A DNA stretch of 64,000 bases from Odoribacter laneus YIT 12061 (GTDB taxonomy: Bacteria > Bacteroidota > Bacteroidia > Bacteroidales > Marinifilaceae). The DNA is taken from positions 668,199 through 732,198 of the forward strand of contig NZ_JH594596.1 of the NCBI RefSeq assembly GCF_000243215.1, in the 5' to 3' direction. Numbering within the stretch: the stretch's first letter is position 1; every line of letters starts with the position of its first letter. This document shows, one piece after another, positions 33,739 through 43,061 of the stretch. The notes beneath the pieces were generated by a model, which was not told where the DNA came from, made no database searches, and saw only the letters and a program-made list of their open reading frames with translations. A program made the position numbers and the translations under genes.

Positions 33739-35499
33739 TTAACATTCCGGTTTATAAAAACATGGTAGAAGAGCTTTCTTGTCGCAGTCCTTACCATGAA
33801 GAATACATTCGAACAGGTGCTTCAGGTAATCCTGAGGATCTATGCCATTAAGCTTGCAGCTTTCTATCAGAGAGAAGACGAATGCCGAGTTTTCTGCCGC
33901 ACCCTCACTGCCTATGTTCATGCAGTTCTTGAGCAACAGCTTTACCGGTTTCATCCTTTGTTCACAGAGGTTGTTCGATATTTCCGCTGCACCGTCCTTG
34001 AGGATATTTCTCAGGGACCTTCACTGGTTTAACGTATAATTGACAGCCTTTCTCATCAGTTCGTTAGCCATAATCTTCGCATCCTGCATCATCATGACCA
34101 CCTTATGATGGATACTTTCAAGGATTGGTCCTGTAAGCTTCCGTCTTTACCCCTTTATCAGCTCACCGCTGAGCTTCATGGTGCGGAACAGGTCTTCATT
34201 CATGAACATATCGCCGATGGAGTCTACTATCTCCATCGCTGTTCTGTCCGAAGGCAAGGCATCAACCCACAGCCTTCTGCAGTGCGTCCAGCATCCTATA
34301 TGAAGCACCTTTGAGTCTTCTCCATCATACATCCTGTAAACCGTATATCCGTCAGTGGACAGGGTCCCCGTAAAATGTTCCGGGAACGACTTCGCCGCAT
34401 CGGATGACCTGCTGCCGTTGTTATAGTGATAATAGACCATCTTCATATGCTTTGCAAAGAAAGCCCACAAGTACTTTCTCCTGTAAGCCTTGCCTTCCTT
34501 TGTTTCTACGCCTACAAGTTCGGTCGTTTCATCAACCATAAGGTATTTGGCCTGCTGTACAAACTTCCTGAATACGTCTCCGATAAATTCCTTGAGTTTG
34601 GCGATTCCGTTATGGATATAGCTGTTCAGTGTGGTGTTGCTTATGTGGATGCCCTCTCTTGCAAGCAGCCGTATCTGTCTGTTCTTTTGCATGCTGAAGT
34701 CGTATTTCAGACAGAGCAGACGGGCAAGCAGTTCAGGAGAGAATATGCCTCCAAGGTCTTTCAGCGGATGTCCCATCGTGCTCGCGAAGGTACCGTCTGC
34801 AAGCTTTACCCTTGCCGCCTCGTACACATGCTCCACGTTATGGACCCGCACATGTTCTATGACCCTGTATTCCCACACATCAGGCATACCGTTGCGCTTC
34901 ATGAACCGTCCCCCTTCGGGAAGCGTGTAATACTCGTCCACTTCATGTACCACAACCTTGTCAACTTTCAGTTTGGTCTTCGCGGCACGCGGTGCGGTTT
35001 CCTTTCTCCTTGAAAGTTTGCTGTTCTGTGCAGGCGTGCTGTCAGAAGTGCCATTGCTGCCGGTTTCGTTACCGTCAGCCTTACTGTCATCATCGTCCTT
35101 TTTGTCAGAACCGTCATATTCGGACTTATGCAGTGCAGACTTGTCAAGGTTACGGTTGTTCAGCAGCTGCCTTTGCTCGGATGTACGGCCGAAACGGTGT
35201 TTCCTGCTGTCCTCAAGCTGAAGCCTGAGATTGGATATCTCGTTTGCCGGCATCCGGTTCACCTCGTCTTTCGCTTCAAGCTGCTTTCTCATAAGCCCCA
35301 TTTCTTTTCGATGGTTCTCGACTGTTACGGATAATTCATTGATTGTATCAACCAGAGCCTTGGAGTTCTCCTTGTTGGATTCTTCAATAGCTTTAAGCCT
35401 CGCAATCAGTTCGTTTACCTGTTTGCGAAGCCCTGCCTTTTCCTCATTCGCCAGACCCGGCTGACAGCAAATTAACTCGTATGCTCTTTCATCAATCAT
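33739..35499 (-). pseudogene. IS66 TnpC transposase, broken
   Basis: The first 450 residues (34147-35499) hold the N-terminal coiled coil, the zinc-finger-like acidic linker, the IS66 core (GHPLKDLGGIFSPELLARLLCLKYDFSMQKNRQ) and YLMVDETTELV plus LSTDGYTVYR of the catalytic domain. It then stops after LSGELIKG. The rest of the family C terminus is present in another frame (TGPILESIHHK...NYTLNQ), followed by an in-frame TGA near 34029 where homologues have Trp. The frame then continues with LLLKNCMNIGSEGAAENSAFVFSL and on to 33739. A frameshift near 34150 and a nonsense codon therefore inactivate it. Confidence 0.88.
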
Positions 35500-35584
35500 G
35501 ATGTAAAGATACGAGAAATCAGGCAGTTAAGCAAACTCTTTACTGGTTGTTTTTATATTATTCCATTGGGTATCAATACTTTTG

Positions 35585-35932
35585 TTATTTGTCTTTGGGG
35601 CTTGCATACATCCTGTCGACTACGATGCTTTCCGTCAGGTAAGCCATATCAGACCACTGGATCTGGTAGCATCTGGAAACTTCATCAAACACTGGTTTCT
35701 TGAATTTCCCCATGACTGGACGTTTTTCGTAAAGCACATAAAAACCGCGTTCGTAATGAAGTATCTTCACAACCTTGCGGTTCCGGGACATGAACATATA
35801 GACGTTGGAGGCATCGCTCGGGTCAAGTGACATCTCTTCCCTTATACTCTCACATAATCGGAAAATACCTTTCCGCAGATCCACATTACCGTTGAACAGG
35901 TAATAGTTCAGGTTAGCACTCAGTCCCAGCAT
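35585..35932 (-). CDS. IS66 accessory protein TnpB
   Basis: A 115-residue protein with the family pattern YYLFNGNVDLRKGIFRLCESIREEM...VYMFMSRNRKVVKILHYERGFYVLYEKRP (PF05717). It is intact and starts one base before the tnpA stop region, as usual in IS66. It is needed together with TnpA and TnpC for efficient transposition. Confidence 0.92.
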   Translation of the reverse strand: MLGLSANLNYYLFNGNVDLRKGIFRLCESIREEMSLDPSDASNVYMFMSRNRKVVKILHYERGFYVLYEKRPVMGKFKKPVFDEVSRCYQIQWSDMAYLTESIVVDRMYASPKDK

Positions 35933-35933
35933 G

Positions 35934-36302
35934 TCATCCTATCATTTTATTGAGCAGCAGGCTCAGGTCAAGTACTGTGGTGTTTCTCAGGAAAAGGGTT
36001 GCACCGGATACCAGTTGCAGCTTCACCCATCTTATCGGAGCTTCACCTTCCGGCTGTTTCACTTCCATCTTCACGGTAGGACTGTTGCAGGGTTTGCCGG
36101 TTATCTGCACCTTGGCCACCTTGGGATGTTCCATCTGGACTGTCTTCCCCAACTTTTCGTTCCACAGCTGGTGGCGCTGCCAGTTCATGAACTTGTCGTA
36201 ATTCACTTCATAATCCGTACAGAACTCCCGAAGGTCCTTGGTCTCGCAGCACAGCTGATAGAGGTCGTACACCTCCTGATAGTTTACTTTCTCTTTTGCC
36301 AT
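35934..36302 (-). CDS. IS66 accessory protein TnpA
   Basis: A 122-residue protein at the first position of the IS66 operon. The N-terminal half (KVNYQEVYDLYQLCCETKDLREFCTDYEVNYDKFMNWQRHQLW) is a helix-turn-helix-like segment as in IS66 TnpA proteins of Bacteroidetes. The C-terminal part (IRWVKLQLVSGATLFLRNTTVLDLSLLLNKMI) is beta-rich. Intact. Confidence 0.85.
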   Translation of the reverse strand: MAKEKVNYQEVYDLYQLCCETKDLREFCTDYEVNYDKFMNWQRHQLWNEKLGKTVQMEHPKVAKVQITGKPCNSPTVKMEVKQPEGEAPIRWVKLQLVSGATLFLRNTTVLDLSLLLNKMIG

Positions 36303-36525
36303 AATCTTTGTCGTTTATAGTTACGGAGCAAAGATAGGTTAGGCTGCAATGTCTGTCAAGGCGGAGAATAGAATGGTTACTTAAAAAGAAGATAGGAAAT
36401 CTTATTGATAGTATGTTTTGTGATGACTCACATACTCCGGCAATGGATAATACCGAAAAACAGACAGAGGCATTTGATATAAATGAATTCGTTTAATTGT
36501 TTCTTTTTGTTGTCATATTTTTCAG

Positions 36526-36559
36526 AAGGCATATCGATGCGATATCGGTGTGCCTTTTT
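36526..36559 (+). terminator. Terminator after the first tra transcription unit
   Basis: AAGGCATATCGAT and ATATCGGTGTGCC can form a stem, followed by TTTTTC. It separates the ParA/TraD unit from the inserted defence-type genes and may serve both strands. Confidence 0.65.
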
Positions 36560-36573
36560 CAAAAATCAAATTG

Positions 36574-37551
36574 TCATAAATCAGGAAATGGTATTTTCAG
36601 TTGTGTGGTGTCAATTATGTTCTTCAATTCTATGATATCGTAATCATGAATGTTGTTATTTTCGCAAAAACGTTTAATTTTCGCAGAATTAAAATCTTTA
36701 TAGTCACTAAATTCCCATTTTGCAGACTTGACTATTGATAATATATGTTTAAGATATGGTATATCAACTTCTGACAAAGCCAATCCATAAACATATATAT
36801 TGGTTACTTCAGCAAGGAAGTTGAAGAATTGATTATGCTTTTTAATTATTTCTTCTACAGGTTTTCTTTGAGAAGCAACGCCACTGATTGCCGCTTGTCT
36901 TGCTAATTGCTCATGAAGTTCATATGAGTTTGCCTGCTCTTCATAAAATTGGCTCAGTTCGTATTCATCCAAGTCTTTAGAGGGAATAGGAAGTTCTTCT
37001 TCATTAAGAGCATCAAGTTCTTCATAACTTTTACCGTGACCTAAAACAAAATTTTCATATTCATCAATACATCCATGAATATGAAGAATATTATGCTGAT
37101 TGATTCCGTATAAATTTTCCAATGTTTTAGTATAATTGAAATTTATGAAGATAGAATCTTGGATTATCAATTTGACTTTCTTTGATTCTAAAGGAGGATT
37201 TAATTTCATTATCCATTCATGAAAACACTTTCTTAGCTCAGAATATAATTCTTCCAGTTGATTTTCAACTTCAACTTGAGCATCAGTCCACATTCCATCA
37301 CAATGGTCAGAAGTTAAATCTGGTCGATTTTCATTTGCAATTTCGCTGCTGTATCTAATAGCATCCAAAGAGGCTAATTGATTTTCAAAGTCTGACCACC
37401 ATTCTTCATTACAAATACCATATATCTCATCGACTTTTTCAATTACATCAGGATGATTCTCATACATCCATTCTTGAAAATTTTTGTATGAACTGTTAAT
37501 TCCATGATGAAGATCGAAACCATTACCAATTATATATAAATGCTTTGTCAT
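36574..37551 (-). CDS. AbiH-family abortive infection protein
   Basis: A 325-residue protein of the AbiH family (PF14253): the N terminus LYIIGNGFDLHHGINSSYKNF is diagnostic, with FINFNYTKTLENLYG and ILHIHGCIDE in the middle and NIYVYGLALSEVDIPY near the C terminus. AbiH from Lactococcus causes abortive phage infection; the mechanism is unclear. It lies 16 bases after the HEPN-type gene, so the two form an operon, both much more AT-rich than the tra genes around them. Confidence 0.9.
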   Translation of the reverse strand: MTKHLYIIGNGFDLHHGINSSYKNFQEWMYENHPDVIEKVDEIYGICNEEWWSDFENQLASLDAIRYSSEIANENRPDLTSDHCDGMWTDAQVEVENQLEELYSELRKCFHEWIMKLNPPLESKKVKLIIQDSIFINFNYTKTLENLYGINQHNILHIHGCIDEYENFVLGHGKSYEELDALNEEELPIPSKDLDEYELSQFYEEQANSYELHEQLARQAAISGVASQRKPVEEIIKKHNQFFNFLAEVTNIYVYGLALSEVDIPYLKHILSIVKSAKWEFSDYKDFNSAKIKRFCENNNIHDYDIIELKNIIDTTQLKIPFPDL

Positions 37552-37567
37552 AAAATTTACTACGGAT

Positions 37568-38998
37568 TTAAATTAAAACTGGTTCTTCTGCAGAGATGGC
37601 TTTTTTAAGACCCATCAAAACAGCATTATTCACAATCAAACCATAAAATCCACTTTCTCGAAATAACAATAATGTACATAATTTTTGTAATTCAAGACTT
37701 GCGTACATTATTTCCTCAAAAGATTCTTCGAAACAATGGCCAAGAATATGACCATGAAGAAATCTATTTCTACTATCAATTACACCTTTTTCTTGTTTTG
37801 AAAGTGTATATTTTCTTTGAGAGAATGGCAAAGAGAGCTTATCTTTATTTGACGCTGTATTAAAAGAGTTTAGTTTGTTTCTCATATTTACCGCATGATC
37901 TTCTGTAATTATTTCTTCTTTGCGAAGGCTATTGATTAAATCTTCAAAAGGAGGTCTTACATTTGTTTTCCAATTATCATTACTCAAATAGAATTTATCT
38001 TTAGAATCTTCAAGTGCTGAACAAATGGTTTCAAGCGCAACAGCACACATCGCTCCTTGATAATCTAATGACATAGTGGATGATTCTATCAAAATCAGAG
38101 TCGCTCTTGCCAAATCTTCATTTCCATACAGCATTAGAACTATTTTTTCAAATTCATCAATTTGTATCCAATCCTGTAAATGGGCTTTAAATGTTTCGCC
38201 ATCATATAATTGTTTCATTGCATAATCAACATGATTCCTTGTCAAACATTCTTTAACAGAATACATATTTGTCGTAAAGAATTGGTATTGTCCTTTAATA
38301 GTTGGTCTCATTTGTGTGAATCCGCATATTAAATCGTCTGTAAAATTCTCAGTTCTCGTTGCAATTATATATGCATAATCAAAAGGAATAGTAGACGTAA
38401 CTAACCCCAATGATAAAGAGATTGAATAAATGTACTTTTGCATCATTTCATAAGTACATTTCATTTCTGATTCAATAGTGAGATATTTTTGTTCTCCTAT
38501 ATGTACTGGATACATCTGAATTTCACCTTTGGGAAATTTAATTGGTATTAAACCTGAATACCTGTTTCTACCTGTTTGATAAGCAATGGTTCTTATATTG
38601 CTAACCCAAAATACTTTTTCGATAGGCAATATAAATCTATAGTAATATTCCTCTTTTTCATTCCATTTTTCATTCATCAATCGAGAAATACTAATGTGAT
38701 AATTCTGTAATTCCGTGTCTGAGTCACCTAAGTTTAGAGTTCCATTTAATACCCCATTTTGGTCTGGATCTACATACTTTTCCCCATTGTTATTTATTAC
38801 ATAGAATTGACCTAAAAATCCCGAAGAATAGCCTTTAAAGGCTTCTTCTGTTGTTAGCTGAAAATCAAGACGCAATTCTCTATCATTGATAGATAATTGC
38901 GCATTTCTATCTGTAAATGGCAATCCGGATAATTTAATATTTTGTTGAAAATTGCTAACAAAGTCAAAAGTTGACGAAAGATCTTTTTCTATGCACAT
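37568..38998 (-). CDS. HEPN-like protein in operon with AbiH, candidate defence effector
   Basis: A 476-residue protein without membrane segments. Residues 1-200 are beta-rich (FDFQLTTEEAFKGYSSGFLGQF). The C-terminal 150 residues are helical and contain R410-NRFL-H415 (DSRNRFLHGHI), matching the RxxxxH signature of HEPN ribonucleases. The overall plan (N-terminal sensor-like domain plus C-terminal HEPN) recalls ApeA-type antiphage proteins, but I cannot assign a family. It is the first gene of a two-gene minus-strand operon inserted between two tra transcription units. Confidence 0.7.
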   Translation of the reverse strand: MCIEKDLSSTFDFVSNFQQNIKLSGLPFTDRNAQLSINDRELRLDFQLTTEEAFKGYSSGFLGQFYVINNNGEKYVDPDQNGVLNGTLNLGDSDTELQNYHISISRLMNEKWNEKEEYYYRFILPIEKVFWVSNIRTIAYQTGRNRYSGLIPIKFPKGEIQMYPVHIGEQKYLTIESEMKCTYEMMQKYIYSISLSLGLVTSTIPFDYAYIIATRTENFTDDLICGFTQMRPTIKGQYQFFTTNMYSVKECLTRNHVDYAMKQLYDGETFKAHLQDWIQIDEFEKIVLMLYGNEDLARATLILIESSTMSLDYQGAMCAVALETICSALEDSKDKFYLSNDNWKTNVRPPFEDLINSLRKEEIITEDHAVNMRNKLNSFNTASNKDKLSLPFSQRKYTLSKQEKGVIDSRNRFLHGHILGHCFEESFEEIMYASLELQKLCTLLLFRESGFYGLIVNNAVLMGLKKAISAEEPVLI

Positions 38999-39132
38999 AA
39001 TATTTTGATTTTGCTAATTGAGAGAATACAAAGTTAGTCATATCCTATAATTAATTAGCTTATTTCAAATGGAATATTGATAAATTTTATGGCTGTTGTT
39101 TACAAGTCGATTAAATAATCCCTTGCCGATGT

Positions 39133-39200
39133 AACGTGATGTTATATGGTGTCACATATCGTACGATTTGTAAATCAATGGATTAAGCATTATATATTCG
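39133..39200 (+). promoter_or_regulatory. Promoter and putative operator of the main tra operon
   Basis: TTTG at 39168-39171 and TATATTCG at 39193-39200, 21 bases apart, fit the Bacteroides promoter with one mismatch in the -7 element. TAACGTGATG at 39133-39142, followed by GTGTCAC and TCGTAC, repeats the motif found at oriT (31201) and before the topB operon. In CTnDOT the tra operon is controlled by RteA/RteB and Xis2c-type proteins and the RteR RNA; no such regulator gene is in the window. Confidence 0.6.
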
Positions 39201-39244
39201 CAGTCGAAATCATTTTTTGTCTCACCAATTAAAAGTTTCGACAC

Positions 39245-39541
39245 ATGAAAAAAAGATTCTTTTTGGCAGCTATGACGCTGCTGATTTCAATGGGGGCATT
39301 TGCCCAGGGCAACGGTATCGGTGGAATTACGGAAGCTACCAACATGGTCACTTCGTATTTCGATCCCGGCACCAAGCTGATTTACGCCATCGGTGCCGTT
39401 ATCGGCCTTATCGGAGGCGTGAAGGTCTATTCCAAGTTCTCGTCAGGCGACCCTGACACCTCAAAGACTGCCGCCAGCTGGTTCGGTGCGTGTATCTTCC
39501 TGATTGTCGCAGCCACCATCTTACGCTCATTCTTCCTGTAA
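39245..39541 (+). CDS. traE: TraE (DUF4134)
   Basis: A 98-residue membrane protein with a signal peptide (KKRFFLAAMTLLISMGAFAQ) and two further hydrophobic segments (IYAIGAVIGLIGGVKVYSKF and FGACIFLIVAATILRSFF). The size, signal and two-helix plan match TraE of CTnDOT, a VirB2-like candidate pilin. First gene of the main tra operon. Confidence 0.93.
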   Translation: MKKRFFLAAMTLLISMGAFAQGNGIGGITEATNMVTSYFDPGTKLIYAIGAVIGLIGGVKVYSKFSSGDPDTSKTAASWFGACIFLIVAATILRSFFL

Positions 39542-39542
39542 T

Positions 39543-39875
39543 ATGGCGGAATTCAATGTCAACAAGGGGATTGGGCGCAGCCCGGAGTTCAAAGGGCTCA
39601 AGAGCCAGTACCTGTTCATCTTTGCAGGAGGATTGCTTGCGTTGTTCGTAATCTTCGTCATCATGTATATGGCAGGTATCGACCAGTGGGTCTGCATCGG
39701 TTTCGGGGTCGTTTCCGCATCGGTGCTGGTCTGGGTCACTTTCAGGATGAACTCGAAATACGGTGAATGGGGCCTTATGAAACTCCATGCGTTGCGCAGC
39801 CATCCCCGCTACATCATCAGCCGGAGAAAGTTCCTCCGGTTGTTTTCTCCAACCATTAAAAACAGAAAAGCATGA
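39543..39875 (+). CDS. traF: TraF (DUF4133)
   Basis: A 110-residue membrane protein starting MAEFNVNKGIGRSPEFKGLKSQYL, with two adjacent membrane segments at about 25-75 and a basic C terminus (ISRRKFLRLFSPTIKNRKA). The plan is VirB3-like. The ATG follows the traE stop by one base; the longer upstream reading overlaps traE and is not used. It overlaps traG by four bases. Confidence 0.92.
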   Translation: MAEFNVNKGIGRSPEFKGLKSQYLFIFAGGLLALFVIFVIMYMAGIDQWVCIGFGVVSASVLVWVTFRMNSKYGEWGLMKLHALRSHPRYIISRRKFLRLFSPTIKNRKA

Positions 39876-42370
39876 AAAACGTAATGAAAACAGCCACGCT
39901 GGAAAGCAAGTTCCCGCTGTTGGCCGTGGAGAACGGCTGCATCATCAGCAAGGATGCGGACATCACCATGGCATACCGGGTGGAACTGCCCGAACTGTTT
40001 ACGCTGACACGTGCCGAGTACGAGTCCATGCACTCCACCTGGGCAAAAGCGGTAAAGGTTTTGCCGAACTACAGCATCGTACACAAGCAGGACTTCTTCA
40101 TTGAAGAGGGATACAAGCCGGATATCTGCAAGGAAGACCTGAGCTTTCTGAGCCGCAGTTTCGAGCGGCATTTCAACGAGCGGCCGTATTTGCAGCATAC
40201 CTGTTACCTGTTCCTGACGAAGACCACGAAGGAACACAGCCGGACGACCAGCAGTTTCAATGCACTTACAAGGGGATTCATTATCCCCAAGGAAATGCAG
40301 GACAAGGAAACCGTCACTCGGTTCATGGAGTGCTGCGGACAATTCGAACGCATCGTGAACGACAGCGGCCTGCTACGTATCATCCGCCTGACGGATGAGG
40401 ATATCATTGGGAGCAAAAATTCCGCCGGCATCATCGAGAAGTATTTTTCCATGTCGCAGGAAGATGCTACCAGCTTGCAGGATCTGTCACTCGGTGCCGG
40501 GGAAATGAAGGTGGGCGACAACTACCTGTGCCTTCATACGCTTTCCGATCCGGAAGACCTGCCGTCGAACGTGTCAACCGACTGCCGGTATGAAAGGCTC
40601 TCGACAGACCGGAGCGACTGCCGGCTGTCCTTTGCCGCACCGATAGGCATCCTGCTTACCTGCAACCATGTGGTGAACCAGTATCTCTTCATTGATGATT
40701 CGGCTGAAATTCTCAGGAAATTCGAGCAGACCGCACGGAACATGCACTCGCTTTCCCGTTACAGCCGTTCCAACCAGATCAACCGCGAATGGATTGAAGA
40801 GTACCTGAACGAGGCACACAGCAAGGGGCTGACCTCCATCCGTGCACACTGCAACGTCATGGCCTGGAGCGATGACCGGGAAAAGTTGAAGCGCATCAAG
40901 AACGACGTGGGCAGCCAACTGGCGTTGATGGAAGCGAAACCGCGTCACAACACGGTGGACGTGCCGACCCTCTTCTGGGCGGCGATACCCGGCAATGCAG
41001 GGGATTTCCCTTCAGAAGAAAGTTTCCACACCTTTATCGAGCAGGCCCTGTGCCTGTTCATCGGGGAAACCTCCTATAAGGATTCACTCTCCCCGTTCGG
41101 CATCCGCATGGTGGACCGCCTGACCGGAAAACCCGTCCATCTGGACATTTCCGACCTGCCCATGAAGAACGGCACCATCACCAACCGTAACAAATTCATC
41201 CTCGGACCTTCAGGTAGCGGTAAATCATTTTTTACCAATCACATGGTACGCCAGTATTACGAGCAGGGAACGCATGTGTTGTTGGTGGATACCGGAAATT
41301 CCTATCAGGGGCTGTGCAACCTTATCCATGCCAGGACACATGGTGAGGACGGAATTTATTTCACCTATGAGGAAAATAATCCGATAGCTTTCAACCCCTT
41401 CTATGTGGAAGACGGGATTTTCGACATCGAGAAGAAAGAATCCATCAAGACGCTTATCCTTACCTTGTGGAAGCGTGATGACGAACCGCCGACACGTGCA
41501 GAGGAGGTGGCATTGTCCAATGCGGTCAATCTCTTTTTGGAGAAGATTCGCAGGGACAGCGGCCTGAAACCGTCTTTCAATACTTTCTATGAGTTTATCC
41601 GTGACGAATATCAGAATATTCTGGAAAAGAAACGCACCCGTGAGAAGGATTTTGACGTATGGGGATTCCTCAATGTACTGGAGCCCTACTACAAAGGTGG
41701 CGAGTATGACTATCTGCTCAACTCCGACAAGCAGCTTGATTTACAGAGTAAACGCTTCATCGTCTTTGAGTTGGACAATATCAAGGATAATAAAGTACTC
41801 TTCCCGATAGTCACCATTATCATTATGGAAACCTTCATCAACAAAATGAGAAAACTGAAGGGAATCCGCAAGATGATATTGCTGGAAGAGGCTTGGAAAG
41901 CCATCAGCAAAGAGGGCATGGCAGAATATTTAAAGTACCTCTTCAAGACCGTCAGAAAGTTTTTCGGCGAAGCCGTGGTCGTGACCCAGGAAGTGGAGGA
42001 TATCATTTCTTCTCCCATTGTCAAGGGAACCATCATCAACAACAGTGACTGCAAAATTCTGCTTGACCAGCGCAAGTATATGAACAAGTTTGACGAGATC
42101 CAGACCTTGCTCGGTTTGACCGACAAGGAGCGTGCGCAGATACTTTCCATCAATATGTCCAACAATCCGTCCCGAAAATACAAGGAAGTGTGGATTGGAC
42201 TGGGCGGTACGCAGTCGGCGGTCTATGCTACGGAAGTTTCATTGGAAGAATATTATACATATACCACTGAGGAGACCGAAAAACTTGAGCTGATGCGGCT
42301 TACGGAGAAACTCGGCGGCAATATAGAGCTTGCCATCAAGCAGTTGGCCGAAAGTAAAAGAGAAAAATAA
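39872..42370 (+). CDS. traG: TraG, VirB4-type conjugation ATPase
   Basis: An 832-residue ATPase that powers assembly of the secretion channel. Walker A GPSGSGKS is near residue 448, followed by FFTNHMVRQYYEQGTHVLLVDTGNSYQGL. The Walker B and VirB4 signature is MILLEEAWKAISKEGMAEY, then FGEAVVVTQEVEDI. The N-terminal 400 residues are the VirB4 family domain. This is TraG of CTnDOT and not the VirD4-like TraG of other systems. Overlaps traF by four bases. Confidence 0.96.
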   Translation: MKNVMKTATLESKFPLLAVENGCIISKDADITMAYRVELPELFTLTRAEYESMHSTWAKAVKVLPNYSIVHKQDFFIEEGYKPDICKEDLSFLSRSFERHFNERPYLQHTCYLFLTKTTKEHSRTTSSFNALTRGFIIPKEMQDKETVTRFMECCGQFERIVNDSGLLRIIRLTDEDIIGSKNSAGIIEKYFSMSQEDATSLQDLSLGAGEMKVGDNYLCLHTLSDPEDLPSNVSTDCRYERLSTDRSDCRLSFAAPIGILLTCNHVVNQYLFIDDSAEILRKFEQTARNMHSLSRYSRSNQINREWIEEYLNEAHSKGLTSIRAHCNVMAWSDDREKLKRIKNDVGSQLALMEAKPRHNTVDVPTLFWAAIPGNAGDFPSEESFHTFIEQALCLFIGETSYKDSLSPFGIRMVDRLTGKPVHLDISDLPMKNGTITNRNKFILGPSGSGKSFFTNHMVRQYYEQGTHVLLVDTGNSYQGLCNLIHARTHGEDGIYFTYEENNPIAFNPFYVEDGIFDIEKKESIKTLILTLWKRDDEPPTRAEEVALSNAVNLFLEKIRRDSGLKPSFNTFYEFIRDEYQNILEKKRTREKDFDVWGFLNVLEPYYKGGEYDYLLNSDKQLDLQSKRFIVFELDNIKDNKVLFPIVTIIIMETFINKMRKLKGIRKMILLEEAWKAISKEGMAEYLKYLFKTVRKFFGEAVVVTQEVEDIISSPIVKGTIINNSDCKILLDQRKYMNKFDEIQTLLGLTDKERAQILSINMSNNPSRKYKEVWIGLGGTQSAVYATEVSLEEYYTYTTEETEKLELMRLTEKLGGNIELAIKQLAESKREK

Positions 42371-42402
42371 GATTGTTATAAACCTATTTAAAGGCAACAT
42401 GT

Positions 42403-43023
42403 ATGCATGAAAGATTTGAACCAGATGAAAAGTGGCTCAGGGAAGTGACTGATTGCCTCTATTGGTCTCTGATGTATGACTGGGATATTCCCAAGCACAT
42501 CCGGGATCACTATGGATTGACGGAGGATTACCGGCTGTATCATCAGCTCAATGCTATGAAGAATGATGAATACAGGCAGAAAAGGCTGCTTGGTGAGATT
42601 CCTGATGTGCTGGAAATAGATGCGAGGCTGACACACCGCGCTGAAGAACTATTTGAAAGGCTCTGTCCCCATCCCCCTGTCGAATATCTCGACAAGCTGA
42701 ATACCGAATTGGAGAGATTGGGGCAGATAGCCGCTATACCGGAATCCGTTCATGATATCCTTCATGTCCATCCGGGATTTCTTGCCAAATATGGCATAGA
42801 CAAGAACGCTTCCGCCACGGAACGTTCATGTCAGGCTGAAAAAGCATACCGGGAACTGGATGCCCGGTTTGTCAGGATGACCGGACGCAGACCGTATGCT
42901 GACGAACTCTTTGCCACTATCAGAAGCAAGAGGGAGGATTCCCGAATAGAGAACCGTACGAGACAGGCGCAACGGGCCATCCTACGGAATCTGCCGACCA
43001 AGGGGCGGAAATTCGGAATCTGA
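42403..43023 (+). CDS. Hypothetical protein between traG and traI (TraH position)
   Basis: A 206-residue soluble, strongly charged helical protein beginning MHERFEPDEKWLREVTDCLYWSLMYDWDIP. No signal peptide or membrane segment, so it is likely cytoplasmic. It occupies the position of traH in CTnDOT, but I cannot confirm homology by eye. The arginine-rich C terminus (ENRTRQAQRAILRNLPTKGRK) may bind nucleic acid. Confidence 0.65.
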   Translation: MHERFEPDEKWLREVTDCLYWSLMYDWDIPKHIRDHYGLTEDYRLYHQLNAMKNDEYRQKRLLGEIPDVLEIDARLTHRAEELFERLCPHPPVEYLDKLNTELERLGQIAAIPESVHDILHVHPGFLAKYGIDKNASATERSCQAEKAYRELDARFVRMTGRRPYADELFATIRSKREDSRIENRTRQAQRAILRNLPTKGRKFGI

Positions 43024-43061
43024 TATTCAACAGGATTATTCACTATAAAAACAAGAACATC

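Larger units (their letters stand above)
33651..36380 (-). mobile_element. IS66-family element, 2.7 kb, with 8-base target duplication
   Basis: Terminal inverted repeats GTAATCATTCTATTTTCCGCC (left, from 33652) and the inward-facing right end GTAACCATTCTATTCTCCGCC (from 36380 on the minus strand) match with two mismatches. The flanks carry TTAAAAAG at 33643-33650 and 36381-36388, a perfect 8-base duplication as expected for IS66. It contains tnpA, tnpB and a broken tnpC on the minus strand. Confidence 0.92.
33492..36496 (+). pseudogene. Small tra-region gene split by IS66
   Basis: The frame starting at 33492 runs 53 codons (MESNVKNKKQQAMPKSEAES...RIMRKEAAIKK) to the IS66 insertion. Removing the IS and one copy of the 8-base duplication TTAAAAAG joins it in frame to codons from 36389 (KIGNLIDSMFCDD...DINEFV), ending at 36496. 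The uninterrupted protein would be 88 residues, small and charged. I do not recognise its family. Its loss may or may not affect transfer. Confidence 0.85.

Noticed and set aside
33739..33954. Separate 71-residue gene at the left end of IS66
   Set aside because: Its sequence is the C terminus of IS66 TnpC cut off by a frameshift and a stop codon, not a gene of its own.
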